A stretch of 64,000 bases of DNA from Ascochyta rabiei. Taxonomy: Eukaryota; Ascomycota; Dothideomycetes; Pleosporales; Didymellaceae. Below the pieces are notes generated by a model. That model saw only the letters and a program-made list of their open reading frames with translations. It did no database searches and was not told the origin of the DNA. Below are positions 23,411 to 36,179 of the stretch, piece by piece; the first letter of the stretch is position 1, and each line of letters opens with the position of its first letter. Where the stretch lies: NCBI RefSeq assembly GCF_004011695.2, contig NC_082425.1:992001-1056000 (forward strand), given 5' to 3'. Position numbers and translations under genes: made by a program.

Positions 23411-23894
23411 AGTAGTTAGGAGCAGTCTAGAAAGGTTACTAAGGCGTGTTATGTGGTGCTATCTGCCAAAACGTGTTAGAACGTGCTAGAAAGACCTAGA
23501 AAATCCCTTAGCTTTCCTTATAAAAGTGCTAGATAGAATAGGTTAGTACTTACTAAAATAAAGTAGGATGTAGTAGTAACTAATAAAACTAGGGGTATAG
23601 ATAGCTTATATGCTACTAGCTACCTAGTTAGAGCTTTAGCCTGCGCAGGCAGCTACCTAGACCCTAGAGGTGAAGTAAGAGGTAAGAGAGGATTTCTGTT
23701 TAACTTTTACTAGGTAAAGGCAGAATTAGGATTAACCCCTATCTAGCCTTACAAGGCGTCTAAAACGCCTAAACCTAGTTAGAATTGGCTATAACAGGAC
23801 AGACAGAGTAAACACGTCTAAAGCTAGGCTAAAATAATACAGTATTACTAATTATACTATTGTTTAAGCCAAACAATCTAGAGAAGGGAGGCAT

Positions 23895-24096
23895 TGTTAG
23901 GCGCTGGGCCTAGGGGTACCTCTGCTAGTCTTAGCAAGCTACTATAGTGCTAGCCAGCCTAGACTATATAAAGGTGTTAGAGGTTATTGCTAATACTCTA
24001 GCAATTAGTCTTGTTACTACCTACTACGTACCTCAATACACCTGCTATCCTCTTCAACTCTATCCTCCCTCGTGATCGCTTTGTACACTTTTTACA
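23895..24096 (+). repeat. 3' LTR of element C
   Basis: 202 bp starting tgttaggcgctgggcctagg and ending cactttttaca, followed by the gttct duplicate. Confidence 0.93.
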
Positions 24097-26171
24097 GTTC
24101 TAGTGTTACCTTATCCTTATTCTAGACAGTTTAGGGTTTTTGTAGCTAGTGCTTATTAGGTATCCTGTTAAATCCTTTAGGGTCTGTGCTAAAGGCAACC
24201 TTTATAGGAGATTCTCTATAAGCAGAGTAAGCTTTAGAGTTATAGGCGTACTTAGCGTATAGCAGAAGGTCTACCTAGTTATCCTGTTAGTAGTTTATAT
24301 ATATGCGGAGGTATGTTTCTAACTTCTAGTTTTATTACTCTATCTGCCTATCTGTCTAGGGGTAGAAAGCTATACTTAATTAGTAGTTAATTTTAAGGTA
24401 GTAGCATATATTAGACTAGAATTAACTAGTAAACACTAAACCTTAATCTAATAATAATGTATCTAGTAGTCCTTGCTTTAAAAAGCTCTGCTCTATAAGC
24501 AGCTTAGCTAGGCGTTAGGCAGTAATTGTCTTAGTGTAGGGTAGGTACTGGACGTACTTGCTAAAGTAGTCTATAAGGACTAGTATAGAGTTATACTTAT
24601 TCCTCTTAGCGTCTATTAACTTTAGTAGGTCTGTTATAAAGTTAAGGGAGAAGTGCTACTAGGCTGTGTTTAGCACTAGTAATAGTGTAAGTAATCCCTA
24701 TAGCTTATACCTCCTAATCTTATATAGTTAGTATATAGGACACCTTTAGATATACTTATATATATCCTTTATTAGTTATAGCTAGTAGTACTTTCTCTTA
24801 AGTACTTTAGCAGTCTTATCTATGCTGTAGTAACCTCCTATAGGGTTATTATAATTCCTTAAAAGGATAGTTTAGCACAGTATAATATTATTAGGAATCT
24901 AAACTTTCCTACTTCTGCGTAAGGTCCTACTAGGGTTAACCTCCTAGTAGTGCTGTCCCTTCTTTGCTTTGCTGTCTGTCTAGGTTGTTAATAACTAGTT
25001 TGCAGGGTATGCTGCGTCCTATTGCTAGACTTACTTAACAAAATCTATTAGGAGTTCTAGGGTTTCTAAGGCGTAAGCAGAATCTTCCTATATAGCTTTA
25101 TTTGCAAGGTATGTAGGGGTACTAACTCTGTTATCTAGGCTATAAAGGAAAGCTTCTGCAACGTTAAAGTCTAGTCCCCTAGCTTTAGTGTCTTTAGATT
25201 AACCCTAGCTCTAATAGCTGTTAGATAGAGGGTTAAGAGCTAGGGGAGACAAGTCTCTAAGGCTAATCTAATGTTAGCAGAATTCCTTAGGGATAATTTT
25301 AGGTAGTTATTAGATCTCTACTAGGTCTTCTATAGGTATATTACTTCTAGATATTACCTATATATCTTTTTAAGCCCTAGACTTTTAAATTATCTAGATC
25401 TAAAGCTTCTGTTATAAGGTAGGTAGTATAGCATCCCTAAGGGCTTACTGTTCCCTAACCTTAAGACCATATACGTAATCTAGACGTCTTAAGAGACTAT
25501 CTACTACATTCTCTAGTCCTAGCTTATATTTAAATTTAAAGTTAAACCTTACTAGCTCTTCTACCTAATAGGCTTATTTTAGAGAGAGCTCCTTTATTGT
25601 TATAAAGTACCTTAGGTTATTATAGTCTAAGAGTACCTAGATTGTTACAGGGCGTGTTTAAGGTAATACCTCTACTGCCTAAAAGCTTTAAAAATTACTA
25701 AGAGTTCCTTATTATAGGTATGCTATCTAATAGATAGACCTTAGAACTTCTAGCTCTAGAACGCTACTAGTTTCTAGTGCTGCTCTGTTGCTACTTTAGA
25801 CATCTAGGGTTATAATAGGATAGCTGCTATAGTAAAGTCTAACACATCTATAAGAATAATAATATGCTTATTAGGGTTAAAGTGTTATAGCACTAGGGCT
25901 TTTATAAACTTCTCTCTAATTGTAAGGAACGCTGTGTAGGCTTCTTCTAGCTAGTACTATAGTTTATACTATTTTATTAGTCTCTTTTAGCTTTTCTTTA
26001 GTCTTACCTTCCCTTTTTCTAGACTAGGGACCCTCTAGTCCTCTGTTAGGTTCTAGGTAGCTGTTATATAGTCTATAAGCAGTTAAACAATTCCTAAGTA
26101 GTAAAAAATAAATTATTAATAGAAGTTAGTAAAGCCTAAGAACACCTAAATGTCCTTATAGCTTAACAGCT
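24097..26171 (-). mobile_element. Gypsy element A1, middle segment (integrase and RNase H part of pol)
   Basis: Continues the A1 sequence interrupted by element C and matches 29,235-31,300 of A2. The - strand reads an integrase zinc region and core and then RNase H, all decayed. It ends at gcttaacagct, where A2 is inserted. Confidence 0.88.
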
Positions 26172-26369
26172 TGTAAGGGCACTATAGGCAGGCAATGGAG
26201 CAGAGCGAGATAGGACAAATAATTGGGTAATATTAAGAGATAAGACAAATCCTTAATATTTAAGTCTTAAGGTTTGTGAATATTATATACGTGTGTGGCT
26301 GGTAGGTCCCTAGGCTTAGCCTGGGACCTAGCTAAGGTATCTTCTGGCGTAGGGAAAATACTTATAATA
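26172..26369 (-). repeat. 3' LTR of element A2
   Basis: 198 bp, tgtaagggcactata...cttataata; its end has decayed from the ca seen at 34,354. Confidence 0.9.
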
Positions 26370-27599
26370 ATAGCCCTCCCCTCTTTAAAGGTTTGTCCTA
26401 AACTGCAGAGAGGTCTCCAGCAACGTTATTAAGCTCTAGAAAAACCTCCTGTAGAGGGAAAAACTTAGTAGGAGAAATACAGCGCTAGTAGGGGTCTATT
26501 AGTTAGCGTCTATAGGGATAGGAAGCTGTTTAGCACGTAATAGATGCTAGTAATCCTATCCTTCTAACGTTTACTTAGTAAGCCACTAGGGCAGTGTTGC
26601 TGCGCAGCTAGGTAGATAAGTCTTGTTTATAAGAGACTGGCTAAGTCTAAGTCTTCCCTTGTGCCTTTATTAGCTGCTAGTTAGTAAGCTGTTGCTCCCT
26701 CTAGATATTACTGTAAATAACACCTTAGTAGTTGTTAGCTCTAAAACCTATGTAGCTAAGGCTATAGGGAGTGTAATAATTATACACTAAATAGGTAATA
26801 CGTAAGAAGTATTGTTTACTCCCTACATAGCGTACACAGCGCCTAGCACTAGGCTAAGGGTAGCCCTAGGCGTGCCTGCTGTTTGCTCTCTGCAATCTCC
26901 TAAGTAATTAGGTGCCTTAATCCTAAGGCTGAGGCTGCTGGAGGCGTAAGTGGTTAGACGTTGTCTGCCTTGTAGGCTAGAGCAGTAAGTCCCTAACTAG
27001 TAACGTCTGCAAAAGGATTGCCAGCAGCTCCTGCAGCCCTGTTCCTGCGCGAACTAGCCTAGGATTTGCTTATTTACAGGGGATCTTATCCGCATGCTAG
27101 CAGTAATAGTAAGCTGTTAGCCTTAATATACCTAGCGCCTTACCTAGACCCTTACACAGTATAGTCTAGGCTCTAGCATTTGTTTACAACATAAATCTTA
27201 GGTAAGATTACTAGTTACCCTTCTAGCAGTTAATAGACCTGTGCCTAGATATTTGTAATAAGAATTATCTTCCTATGTAGTAGATTACAATAGGTAAGAG
27301 AGTAGTAAGAGGCTAGGTTGTTACTAGAGAGCTGCTAGGTAGAGAGAATTTAGCGTATATAAGGACTGTATCTGCTTACTTATAGTGCCTTATTATTTTT
27401 ACACTTTTATCTATATCTACCTTCTAGCCCTTACCTTCTATACTATAATGCCCCCTCTAACGTATATCTCCTGTAAGGCTCTGCCTAACTACGTCTACTA
27501 GCTACCTAAGAGTATACAGCCTTAGCTGTTGCTTTTATAGTACTAGTGCTGTGCCAGCATTACGCACTTAACCACCTTATCTAAGAGTAACCCTAATAG

Positions 27600-28560
27600 C
27601 ACTATCTTATCCTTTATTTATATCTTTTATTAGCCTAGTAGGTATAGGCTTTGTAAGGACAAGTTTAGTGTATGCCCCTACTGCGTCTAATTAAAGGAAG
27701 GGAGGTGTGTTAAGGTATTTCCTACGCTGTCCTAGTGTCTACTCCTGCTAACTTTTATAGATTAACCCTGTTTTCTGTTAAGCCTGCAATATGCTTAATT
27801 TCTTAATTAAGTATACCCTCTGCAAGACAAATAATAAGACAGTTGCCTAAGGCAACTAGGTAACTAACAATAATGTAATTGCTTAGGTGCAGGCGTACTA
27901 GCAGACTGCCTATAACTACGCTAAGGCTTGTTATAACAGCTTTGTTGCCTATAATGCTGTAGTTTGTTGCTATATTAATAAGTCTAGTCTAAGTAAGACT
28001 AAGTATGCTTAAGCCTGTTAGGTTTCTTAGTTATATAACCTTAAGTGGTACATTATAGGTGTTTTTCCTCCCCCTCTTTCTTATGTAGAGCTAACTTATT
28101 ATAGGCTACTATTAGGACTGTTAGTATAAAGCTTCCTAACAACATTGTAATTAACAGCACAATTAAGGATTACTTATAGAAGACAGGTAGTGCTTACAAC
28201 GCGGAGAAGTGGTAGTACTACTATAGTACTAACGTGCCTTCTACTGTTTAGGCTCTGTTAGCTCCTTTTAAGCGGTTTTCGTCGTCTCTAACTAAACCTA
28301 CCCTAGGTGGGTGTTGTTGTTACAGCCCCTCCTACAAGATAAGCCCTTCTAAGGGTCGCAGAGGAGCTGCTTAAGCTGCAGTTGTGGTTATAAAGACCCT
28401 CTATTCCTATAATACTTCTTAATAGACTAGTAGATAATAATAAAACTCTCCTCTCCTATAAATATGCTAGTCTTTGCTAGTAATGTATTAGATAGACGCT
28501 AGGCCTCCTTCGGCCTCCAGTCGCACGAGTCCTGGGACTATCTATCCTTACTTTCCTATT
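27600..28560 (+). pseudogene. Antisense Cys-rich gene of A2, with intron
   Basis: Opposite to pol and tail-to-tail with it. An exon ending at 27,714 reads LCKDKFSVCPYC, LKEGRCVK. The intron 27,715-27,760 (gtattt...ctgctaac...ttatag, 46 nt) is phase 0. The next exon reads INPVFC, ACNMLNFLIKYTLCKTNN, then a Gln/Asn/Tyr-rich part (VTNNNVIA, TAYNYAKACYNSFVAYNAVV, YNLKWYIIGVFPPPLSYVEL). The cysteines space as C-x2-C-x7-C-x7-C-x2-C across the splice junction, a plausible zinc site. All stops are TAG/TAA, as if Gln or Trp codons had been mutated. Exon edges before 27,600 and after 28,300 are uncertain. Family unknown. Confidence 0.65.
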
Positions 28561-28599
28561 AGCTATTTTAGAGTAGGGTTTATAAGGCAGACTTCTAAG

Positions 28600-31500
28600 A
28601 ACGTCTCCTCTTTTACTTTAGTTGCGCTAGTCTGTTAGTTGTAGGGCAGCCTACTCTTAATAGATTACCTACCTAAGCGTATTAGTAATAATCCTAAAGG
28701 ATCTTATTGCAGTAGTTAAGGTTCTTAAGTAGTTCCTAGGTGGCTTCTTTATTTAGCTAACCTAGCTACCTAACCCTATACTCTCTTCCCTAGGCAGCAG
28801 TATCTCTATATAATAGTATACCTTTAACTTTAAACCTATTACTAGGTAAGACGTCTTCTAGTATACTAATAGGACCTGGCTAGAACCTACTGCTTATAAG
28901 GGGTTCCCTCTAGTGCTTAAGGAGTAATATGTTAAACACTAGGTGCACTCTGTCTATAGATAGGGGCAGCTTTAGCTTATATGCTAGCTTACCTACCTTC
29001 TTAATTACTACAAATAGCCTAAGGTATTAAGCGTTAAACTTCTTTAAAGAAGAACTTGTTATTATGTTCTTAGCCTAAAGGAGAACGGAGTCTTTCTTAG
29101 TAAAGTGTTGTTTAGACTGTTTTATGTTGTACTACTAGGCGTTGCCCTTTTATGCGTACTCTAAGGCCTCCTTTGCTGTTTTCTACATTTTATACTAGTT
29201 TAATAGGCAGCTAGTAACCTGCCGGTATAGTTCTGGTGTCGCCTTGTCCTTATCCTAGACAGTTTAGGGTTTTTATAGCTAGTGCTTATCAGGCATCCTT
29301 TTAAATCCTTTAGGGTCTGTGCTAAAGGCAACCTTTATAGGAGATTCTCTGTAAGCAGAGTAAGCTTTAGAGTTATAGGCGTACTTAGCGTATAGCAGAA
29401 GGTCTACCTAGTTATTCTATTAGTAGTTTATGTATATGCGGAGGTACGTTTCTAACTCCTAGTTTTATTACTCTGTCTACCTATCTGTCTAAAGGTAGAA
29501 AGCTATACTTAATTAGTAGTTAATTTTAAGGTAGTAGCATATATTAGACTAGAATTAACTAGTAAACACTAAACCTTAATCTGACAACAACGTATCTAGT
29601 AGTCCTTGCTTTAAGAAGCTCTGCTCTATAAGCAGCTTAGCTAGGCGTTAGGCAGTAATTATCTTAGTGTAGGGTAGGTACTAGACGTACTTGCTAAAGT
29701 AGTCTATAAGGACTAGTATAGAGTTATACTTATTCCCCTTAGCATTTATTAACTTTAGTAGGTCTGTTACAAAGTTAAGGGAGAAGTGCTGCTAGGCTGT
29801 GTTTAGCACTAGTAATAGTGTAAGCAATCCCTATAGCTTATGCCTCCTAATCTTATATAGTTAGCACGTAGGACACCTTTAGATGTACTTATGTACGTTC
29901 TTTATTAGTTGTGGCTAGTATTACTTTCTCTTAAGTACTTCAGCAGTCTTATCTATGCTGTAGTAACCTCCTATAGGGTCATTATAATTCCTTAAAAGGA
30001 TAGTTTAGCGCAGTGTGATATTGTTAGGAATCTAAACTTTCCCACTTCTGCGTAAGGTCCTACTAGGGTTAACCTCCTAGTAGTGCTGTCCCTTCTTTGC
30101 TTTGCTGTCTGTCTAGGTTGTTAATAACTAGTTTACAGGGTATACTGCGTCCTATTACTAGACTTACTTAATAAAATCTATTAGGAGTTCTAGAGTTTCT
30201 AAGGCGTAAGTAGAATCTCTCTATGTAGCCTTGTTTGCAAGGTGTATAGGGGCACTAACTCTGTTATCTAGGCTATAAAGGAGGGCTTCTGCAACATTAA
30301 AGTCTAGTCCCCTAGCTTTAGTGTCTTTAGATTAACCCTGGCTCTAATAGCCATTAGATAGAGGGTTAAGAGCTAGGAGAGACAAGTCTCTAAGGCTAAT
30401 CTAATGTTGGCAGAATTCCTTAGGGACAATTTTGGGTGGTTATTAGACCTCTGCTAGGTCTTCTACAGGTACGTTACTCCTAGATGTTACCTATGCATCT
30501 TTTTAAGCCCTAGACTTTTAAATTATCTAGATCTAAAGCTTCTATTATAAGGTAGGTAGCATAGCGTCCCTAAGGGCTTACTGTTGCCTAACCTTAAGAC
30601 CTTGTGCGTAATCTAGACGTCTTAAGGGACTATCTGCTGCATTCTCTAGTTCTAGCTTGTATTTAACTTTAAAGTTAAACCTTGCTAGCTCTTCTGCCTA
30701 ATAGGCTTATTTTAGAGAGAGCTTCTTTGTTATTATAAAGTACCTTAGGTTGTTATAGTCTAAGAGTACCTAGATTGTTACAGGGCGTGTTTAAGGTAAT
30801 ACCTCTACTGCCTAAAAGCTTTAAAAATTACTAAGAGTTCCTTATTATAGGTATGCTATCTAATAGATAGACCTTAGAACCTCCAGCTCTAGAACGCTAC
30901 TAGTTTCTAGTGCTGCTCTGTTGCTATTTTAGACGTCTAGGGTTACAATAAGATAGCTGCTATAGCAAAGTCTAACGCATCTGTAAGAATAATAATAGGC
31001 TTGTTAGGGTTAAAGTGTTATAGCACTAGGGCTTTTGTAAACTTCTCTCTAATTGCAAGGAACGCTGTTTAGGCTTCTTCTAGCTAGTGCTATAGTTTGT
31101 ACTATTTTATTAGTCCCTTTTAGCTTTTCCTTAGTCTTACCTTCCCTTTTTCTAGACTAGGGACCCCCTAGTCCTCTGTTAGATTCTAGGTGGCTGTTAT
31201 ATAGTCTATAAGTGGTTAGACAATTCCTAAGCAGTTAAAAATAAATTGTTAATAGAAGTTAGTAAAGCCTAAGAACACTTAAATGTCCTTATAGCTTAAC
31301 AGCTCTAGCTATTTAGTAATAGTGTAGACCCTCTTAGGGTCTATAACCACGCTGTCTAGTATAATAATAAATCCTAGAAACTCTACTAACTTGCTAGAGA
31401 AGACGCACTTGCTAGCCTTTGCAAACATCCCCTACTTAACTAGGCAATCTAGGACCTCCTTAACGTGCTTGTTGTAGTCCTTTTTGTCCTAGGAGTAGAT

Positions 31501-32950
31501 AAGGATGTTATTAAGGTAGACTACGCAGGTTCTATCTAGTAGGCCTTCTAGGGCTTAGTAGATGTAGGATTAAAACGTGGCTAGCGCGTTTGCTAGGCTA
31601 AAAGGTATTACTAGGTATTTAAAATAACTGTACTGTGTCTTAAACGCAGTCTTCTACTTGTTGCCTTCCTTAATCTAGAGCCTATAGTAGGTGTTATGTA
31701 GATCTAGCTTAGTAAACACCTTTACTTTTAATAGGTAGTCTATTATCTTGCTAACTAGCAGTATAGGGTACTAGTTCTTAATAGTTACCCTGTTTAATCC
31801 CTAATAGTTAACGTATAGTCTTATAGTGCTGTCTAACTTAGAGACAAACAGGATAGGGGTACCTGCTAGCAACTTGCTTAGGTAGATCTAGCCCTTCTCC
31901 TGTGCTGTCTTAAGGTACTCCTAGAGGATGTCTAGCTCCCTGCAAGACAGGTTATAGATTAGGAGGTTAGGAACTTTAGCTCTATCCTTAATCTTAATAG
32001 AGTAGTTGTACTCCTAGTATAGTGCTAATATACTTATTTGCTGTTTGCTAAAGGTAAACTATTTATAATAGAGGTGTTTAGGCACGTACTTAAGTTCTTC
32101 TGCGTCTAGGGTGTTGTCTTCTAGGATAGTGCTGCTGTTAAGTCCTACTGCTATAATTTTTAACTGTTTAGTAAGACAAGCTGCCTCTAATGTCTGTCTA
32201 GTGTCTGCCTAGTAGGCGTACGTTAGACTGTCTATGTTTAGGCTCCTAGGATGTAGCAGATATAGCTGCTTGCCCAGACCTAGTTTACTAAATAATTGTT
32301 TAGCTGTTAATAGCTAGACTCTCTTAGCGTTGTTGGCGAACTACTTGTAGGTTCCTGCTGAGAAACAGATATATAGGTCTGCCTCAGCTAGCTATAGGTA
32401 ACCTAGGACTAGGTTATACCTAACAAATAATATAGACTAGAACTTAGTTAGTCTAATTGTCTTAGGTACTCCTTTACTGTTGTAGCAGACTACTGTTAAC
32501 TAGTACTAGTTAGTTAAGGACAGCTCTGTGTTGTCTAGGACTACAGCCTTTAGTTGTTGGTTAGTGCCTGCTAGGTTAAGCCCTAGGTCCCTAGCTGCAT
32601 CCTTAGTAATAAGGTTTAGCTCTAAGCCTAAGTTGTACAGAGCCTGGAGGGTCCTAGGGTTACTATTAGCGTTGTTAAGCTGGACTGTGACTATTATGCG
32701 GGTTTGTTTCCCCTTAGTTTCTAACCCTAGCTGCAGGTAGGACAGGTTAGCAACTAGGGCTTGCTATTTCCTAGGTTTGGCTTGCTACTAGAATGTTGTT
32801 AGCTGCCTCTGCAGCCTCTCTAATAGCCCTGCTGCTGGTATCCCTAGGTATGTTGTCCCTAGTTCTGTAGTTAACCTTAGGATTATTAATAGTTGTTTCC
32901 CTTAGGGTTCTATCTTCTGCCTAATAAATTAGTAGCACTAGTTGTTAGCT
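28600..32950 (-). pseudogene. pol of element A2 (RT-RNaseH-IN-chromodomain)
   Basis: On the - strand, reading downward: reverse transcriptase with CVVYLNNILIYS (a decayed YLDD box) and DYNKHVKEVLDCL, near 31,530-31,300; integrase zinc region GGYYSIDKTAEVLKRK...CPTC at about 30,000-29,880, followed by the core with DLLKLINAKGNKYNSILVLI; and a chromodomain with KEATxELLKNLNYCNKIL at about 28,765-28,690. Stops are TAG/TAA throughout. The right limit, toward protease and gag, is approximate. Confidence 0.82.
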
Positions 32951-34110
32951 AGGGGTCTCCTTGGTGCTTCCTAGTGTCGCTCCTAGAGGAGGTTAACGCC
33001 TAACTGTTATGCCTTTTAAACTTTCTCCTAGCGTCTAAAGAAAGAGGTCTCTTGTTTCTACTGCTACTTTTAGTCTGCAACCCTAAGTTTAAAGGGACTG
33101 TTAAGGTTTCTGCGTTTTAGAGGGCCTGTTTAAACTCTGCCTACTTAGTAATATGTTCTAGACTACTGTTCTGCTAGATTTTATGTTAGAGTGTAGGGGG
33201 TGTAAGGCTCTATATAAATGCTATCTTAAACTTATAGTTATTACTGCTGTCTTTAAACTTTGTAAAGTTACAGGGCAGTAAAGACTCCTACTTATTTAAC
33301 TTTATTAGAAAGGTGTTAACTAAATTATTAGACTTCTACTTATAGTTAAAGTACTTGTTATAGTTTTTGTACTGTGTAAAGACTAGGTCTTAGACAAGCT
33401 GCTCCTCTTCTGCGCAGAGGTTAGCCTAGGTCTAGATTAATCCCTTGTTAATACGTTGTTGAATTAATTCCTAGTAGACACTATAGTAGATAGTACTCAT
33501 AATCTAGTAGGTACAGGTTACAGAGTCTTTAAGTACTTAAGCGTACTAAAACGCTGTGTCTATATCCTTAATCTACTAGCCTACCTACTAGGTTAATAGA
33601 GGCTTATTATCTGTCCTAAGTTTTAGCTTAGGCTAAATATTATTAAGAACTTATATTATTCTGCTAGCCTTGTTAAACGCTAGGTGTTAGCTACCTAGTG
33701 CTTGTCCGGCGTACGTCTGTTGCAGGGTTTTAACTACCCAGTTAAATTATTGTTGCTAGATTTTAATCTCCTGCTTAGTAGCACTAGACAGTTCTGCCTT
33801 ATTAAGTGCTTCTAGCAATAACAGGATAGAAGCTTGTAATAACTCTATTGCAGGTTATGTAGCGCGTAGCGTTAGGACGTCTAGTGTTGTAACACCTACT
33901 GTTATAGCGTCTAACTTACCCCTAATATAAGGGTTAAGTAGTAGCTCTATAGGTAATAGCAACACCCTAAGTACGTTGTCGCGTTGTTAAGCGTCTAGCT
34001 CCTAACTAAGGTTATTGCGAGGGGGTAGCTCTTCTACGTTGCTAGTAGTTAAACAGAGGTTATGTTGTCCTCCTGCTATTGTAATAGCTAGGTTTTTCCT
34101 GCTCCTCTGC
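32950..34110 (-). pseudogene. gag of element A2
   Basis: The - strand between the 5' LTR and RT reads NVEELPPRNNLS, LRVLLLPIELLLNPYIRGKL and LFNKAS-type helical segments with few stops, consistent with Gag by position. I do not see a clear zinc knuckle. Confidence 0.5.
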
Positions 34111-34155
34111 TGCTAATTAGCTGCCTGTTCTAAGAGGAGTATAAAGGATTTAAAT

Positions 34156-34354
34156 TATAAGGGCACTATAGGCAGGCAATAGAGCAGAGCAAGATAGGAC
34201 AAATAATAGGGTAATATTTAAGAGATAAGACAAATCCTTAATAGATAAGTCTTAAGGTTTGTGAATATTATATACGTGTGTGGCCAGTAGGTCCCTAGGC
34301 TTAGCCCAGGACCTGGCCGAGGTATCTCCTAGCGTGGGGAGAATACTTGTGACA
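34156..34354 (-). repeat. 5' LTR of element A2
   Basis: 199 bp, tataagggcactata...cttgtgaca; the left TG has decayed to TA. It is followed by the target duplicate cagct. Confidence 0.9.
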
Positions 34355-35540
34355 CAGCTCTAGCTATTTAGTAATAGTGTAGACCTTCTTAGGGTCTATA
34401 ACCACGCTGTCTAGTATAATAATAAATCCTAGAAACTCTACTAACTTGCTAGAGAAGACGCACTTGCTAGCCTTTGCAAACATCCCCTACTTAACTAGGC
34501 AATCTAGGACCTCCTTAACGTGCTTGTTGTAGTCCTTCTTGTCTTAGGAGTAGATAAGGATGTTGTTAAGGTAGACTACGCAGGTTCTATCTACTAGGCC
34601 TCCTAGGGCTTAGTAGATGTAGGATTAAAACGTGGCTGGCGCGTTTGCTAGGCTAAAAGGTATTACTAGGTATTTAAAATAACTGTACTATGTCTTAAAC
34701 GCAGTCTTCTACTTATTACCTTTCTTAATCTAGAGCCTGTAGTAGGTGTTATATAGATCTAGCTTAGTAAAGACCTTTACTTTTAACAGGCTGTCTATTA
34801 TCTTACTAACTAGCAGTATAGGGTACTAGTTCTTAATAGTTACCCTATTTAATCCCTAATAGTTAACGTATAGTCTTATAGTGCTGTCTAACTTAGAGAC
34901 AAACAGGATAGGGGCACCTGCCAGCGACTTGCTTAGGCGGATCTAGCCCTTCTCCTGTGCTGTCTTAAGGTACTTCTAGAGGATGTCTAGCTTTCTGCAA
35001 GACAGGTTATAGATTAGGAGGTTAGGAACTTTAGCTCTATCCTTAATCTTAATAGAGTAGTTATACTCCTAGTATAGTGCTAACATACTTATTTACTTTT
35101 TACTAAAGGTAAACTATTTATAATAGAGGTGTTTAGGCATATACTTAAGTTCTTCTATATCTAGGGCATTGTCTCCTAAGATAGCGCTGCTATTAAGTCC
35201 TACTGCTATAATTCTTAACTGTTTAGTAAGACAAGCTACCTCTAACATCTGTCTAGCGTCTACCTAGTAGGCGTCTGTTAGACTGCCTATATTTAGGCTT
35301 CTAGGATATAGCAGATATAGCTGCTTGCCTAAACCTAGTTTACTAAATAATTGTTTAGCTGTTAACAGCTAGACTCTCTTAGTGTTGTTAGCAAACTACT
35401 TATAGGTTCCTGCTAAGAAACAGATATATAGGTCTGCTTCAGCCAGCTATAGGTAACCTAGGACTAGGTTGTACCTAACAAATAACTTAGACTAGAACTT
35501 AGTTAGTCTAATTATCCTAGGTACTCCTTTGCTGTTGTAG
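34355..35540 (-). mobile_element. Gypsy element A1, right segment (RT part)
   Basis: Matches A2 from 31,296 to 32,483 (ctctagctatttagtaatag...ctttgctgttgtag). It carries the RT box region on the - strand near 34,560-34,380. It stops abruptly at 35,540, where unrelated sequence beginning tgtgctggtgcacac follows. The rest of A1 is not in the window. Confidence 0.88.
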
Positions 35541-35845
35541 TGTGCTGGTGCACACGGTGACTTCCTTAGTAAGGACTAGGATGCTTAGCTAGTGTACGTA
35601 ATCTGGCCGGCAGAGGGGTATAAGAGACCTTAACAGGAACTGTTAAGGCAGGACACCTACAACAACAACTAGAAACACTTACTTATAGAATTTAACTACT
35701 GTATTACCTATCTCTTTAACCCCTAATAATAATAATAATAAGTATCCTTCCTAATGTGCCTGCTAATAAGATGCTTTAATACTTATACTAGAACAAAATA
35801 GTAACCTAACTAGGGGGCACAGTATAGCAGGTAATATTGAAATTC

Positions 35846-35990
35846 TGCTACTCTAAAGGCTAGGGTATAGTTCAGGAATTATCCTGTTAACTCTGGACTA
35901 GGACGTTATTATCTAAATATCTGCTACTCTGAAGGCTGGGGCACGGCCTAGGAGTTATCCTATTAATTCTGGACTAGGACGTTACTATCA
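35846..35990 (+). repeat. Tandem duplication of ~70 bp in D leader
   Basis: Two copies of ctgctactct(a/g)aaggct(a/g)ggg... ending ctggactaggacgtta lie head to tail between the D start and gag. Such leader repeats are common in LTR elements. Function unknown. Confidence 0.8.
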
Positions 35991-36179
35991 GACCTATTAT
36001 TTAGAAAACAAGAAAAACAAGTTTAAAACAAGGCAGGCATCTAGTTAACCTAGAAAAGCCTTAGCTAAGGGACTATCTTAGTCTAATTTCTAATACTTAT
36101 TATATACATTATCTGTATAGTTCTGCTTAGCCCTATTCCTTAGGATCTGCTTAGCCCTATTCCTTAGGACTTAGGACAA

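Larger units (their letters stand above)
16804..24096 (+). mobile_element. Chromovirus (Ty3/gypsy) element C, complete but decayed
   Basis: 7,293 bp with two 202-bp LTRs (TG...CA) and a perfect 5-bp target duplication gttct (16,799-16,803 and 24,097-24,101) inside A1. The order is gag, protease, reverse transcriptase, RNase H, integrase, chromodomain, then an antisense gene, then a polypurine tract (gagaagggaggca) directly before the 3' LTR. Every long frame is cut by TAG/TAA. Removing it restores A1 sequence matching A2 across the junction. Confidence 0.95.
26172..34354 (-). mobile_element. Chromovirus element A2, complete, nested in its own family member A1
   Basis: 8,183 bp with LTRs at both ends and a 5-bp target duplication cagct (26,167-26,171 and 34,355-34,359). 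It reads right to left: gag, PR-RT-RNaseH-IN, chromodomain, then an opposite-strand gene, then the 3' LTR on the left preceded by a purine tract (complement of tccctcccctcttt-like sequence at 26,375-26,385). Excising it reconnects A1 exactly, since the sequence after 34,355 continues what stopped at 26,171. Confidence 0.95.

Noticed and set aside
28600..29050. Extending the A2 antisense gene further right
   Set aside because: The frame stays fairly open, but this part overlaps the chromodomain of pol on the other strand, so openness there is likely a shadow.
32528..32740. 70-codon + strand frame in A2
   Set aside because: Lies antisense to the protease/RT part of A2 pol, outside the antisense gene interval, with no motif.
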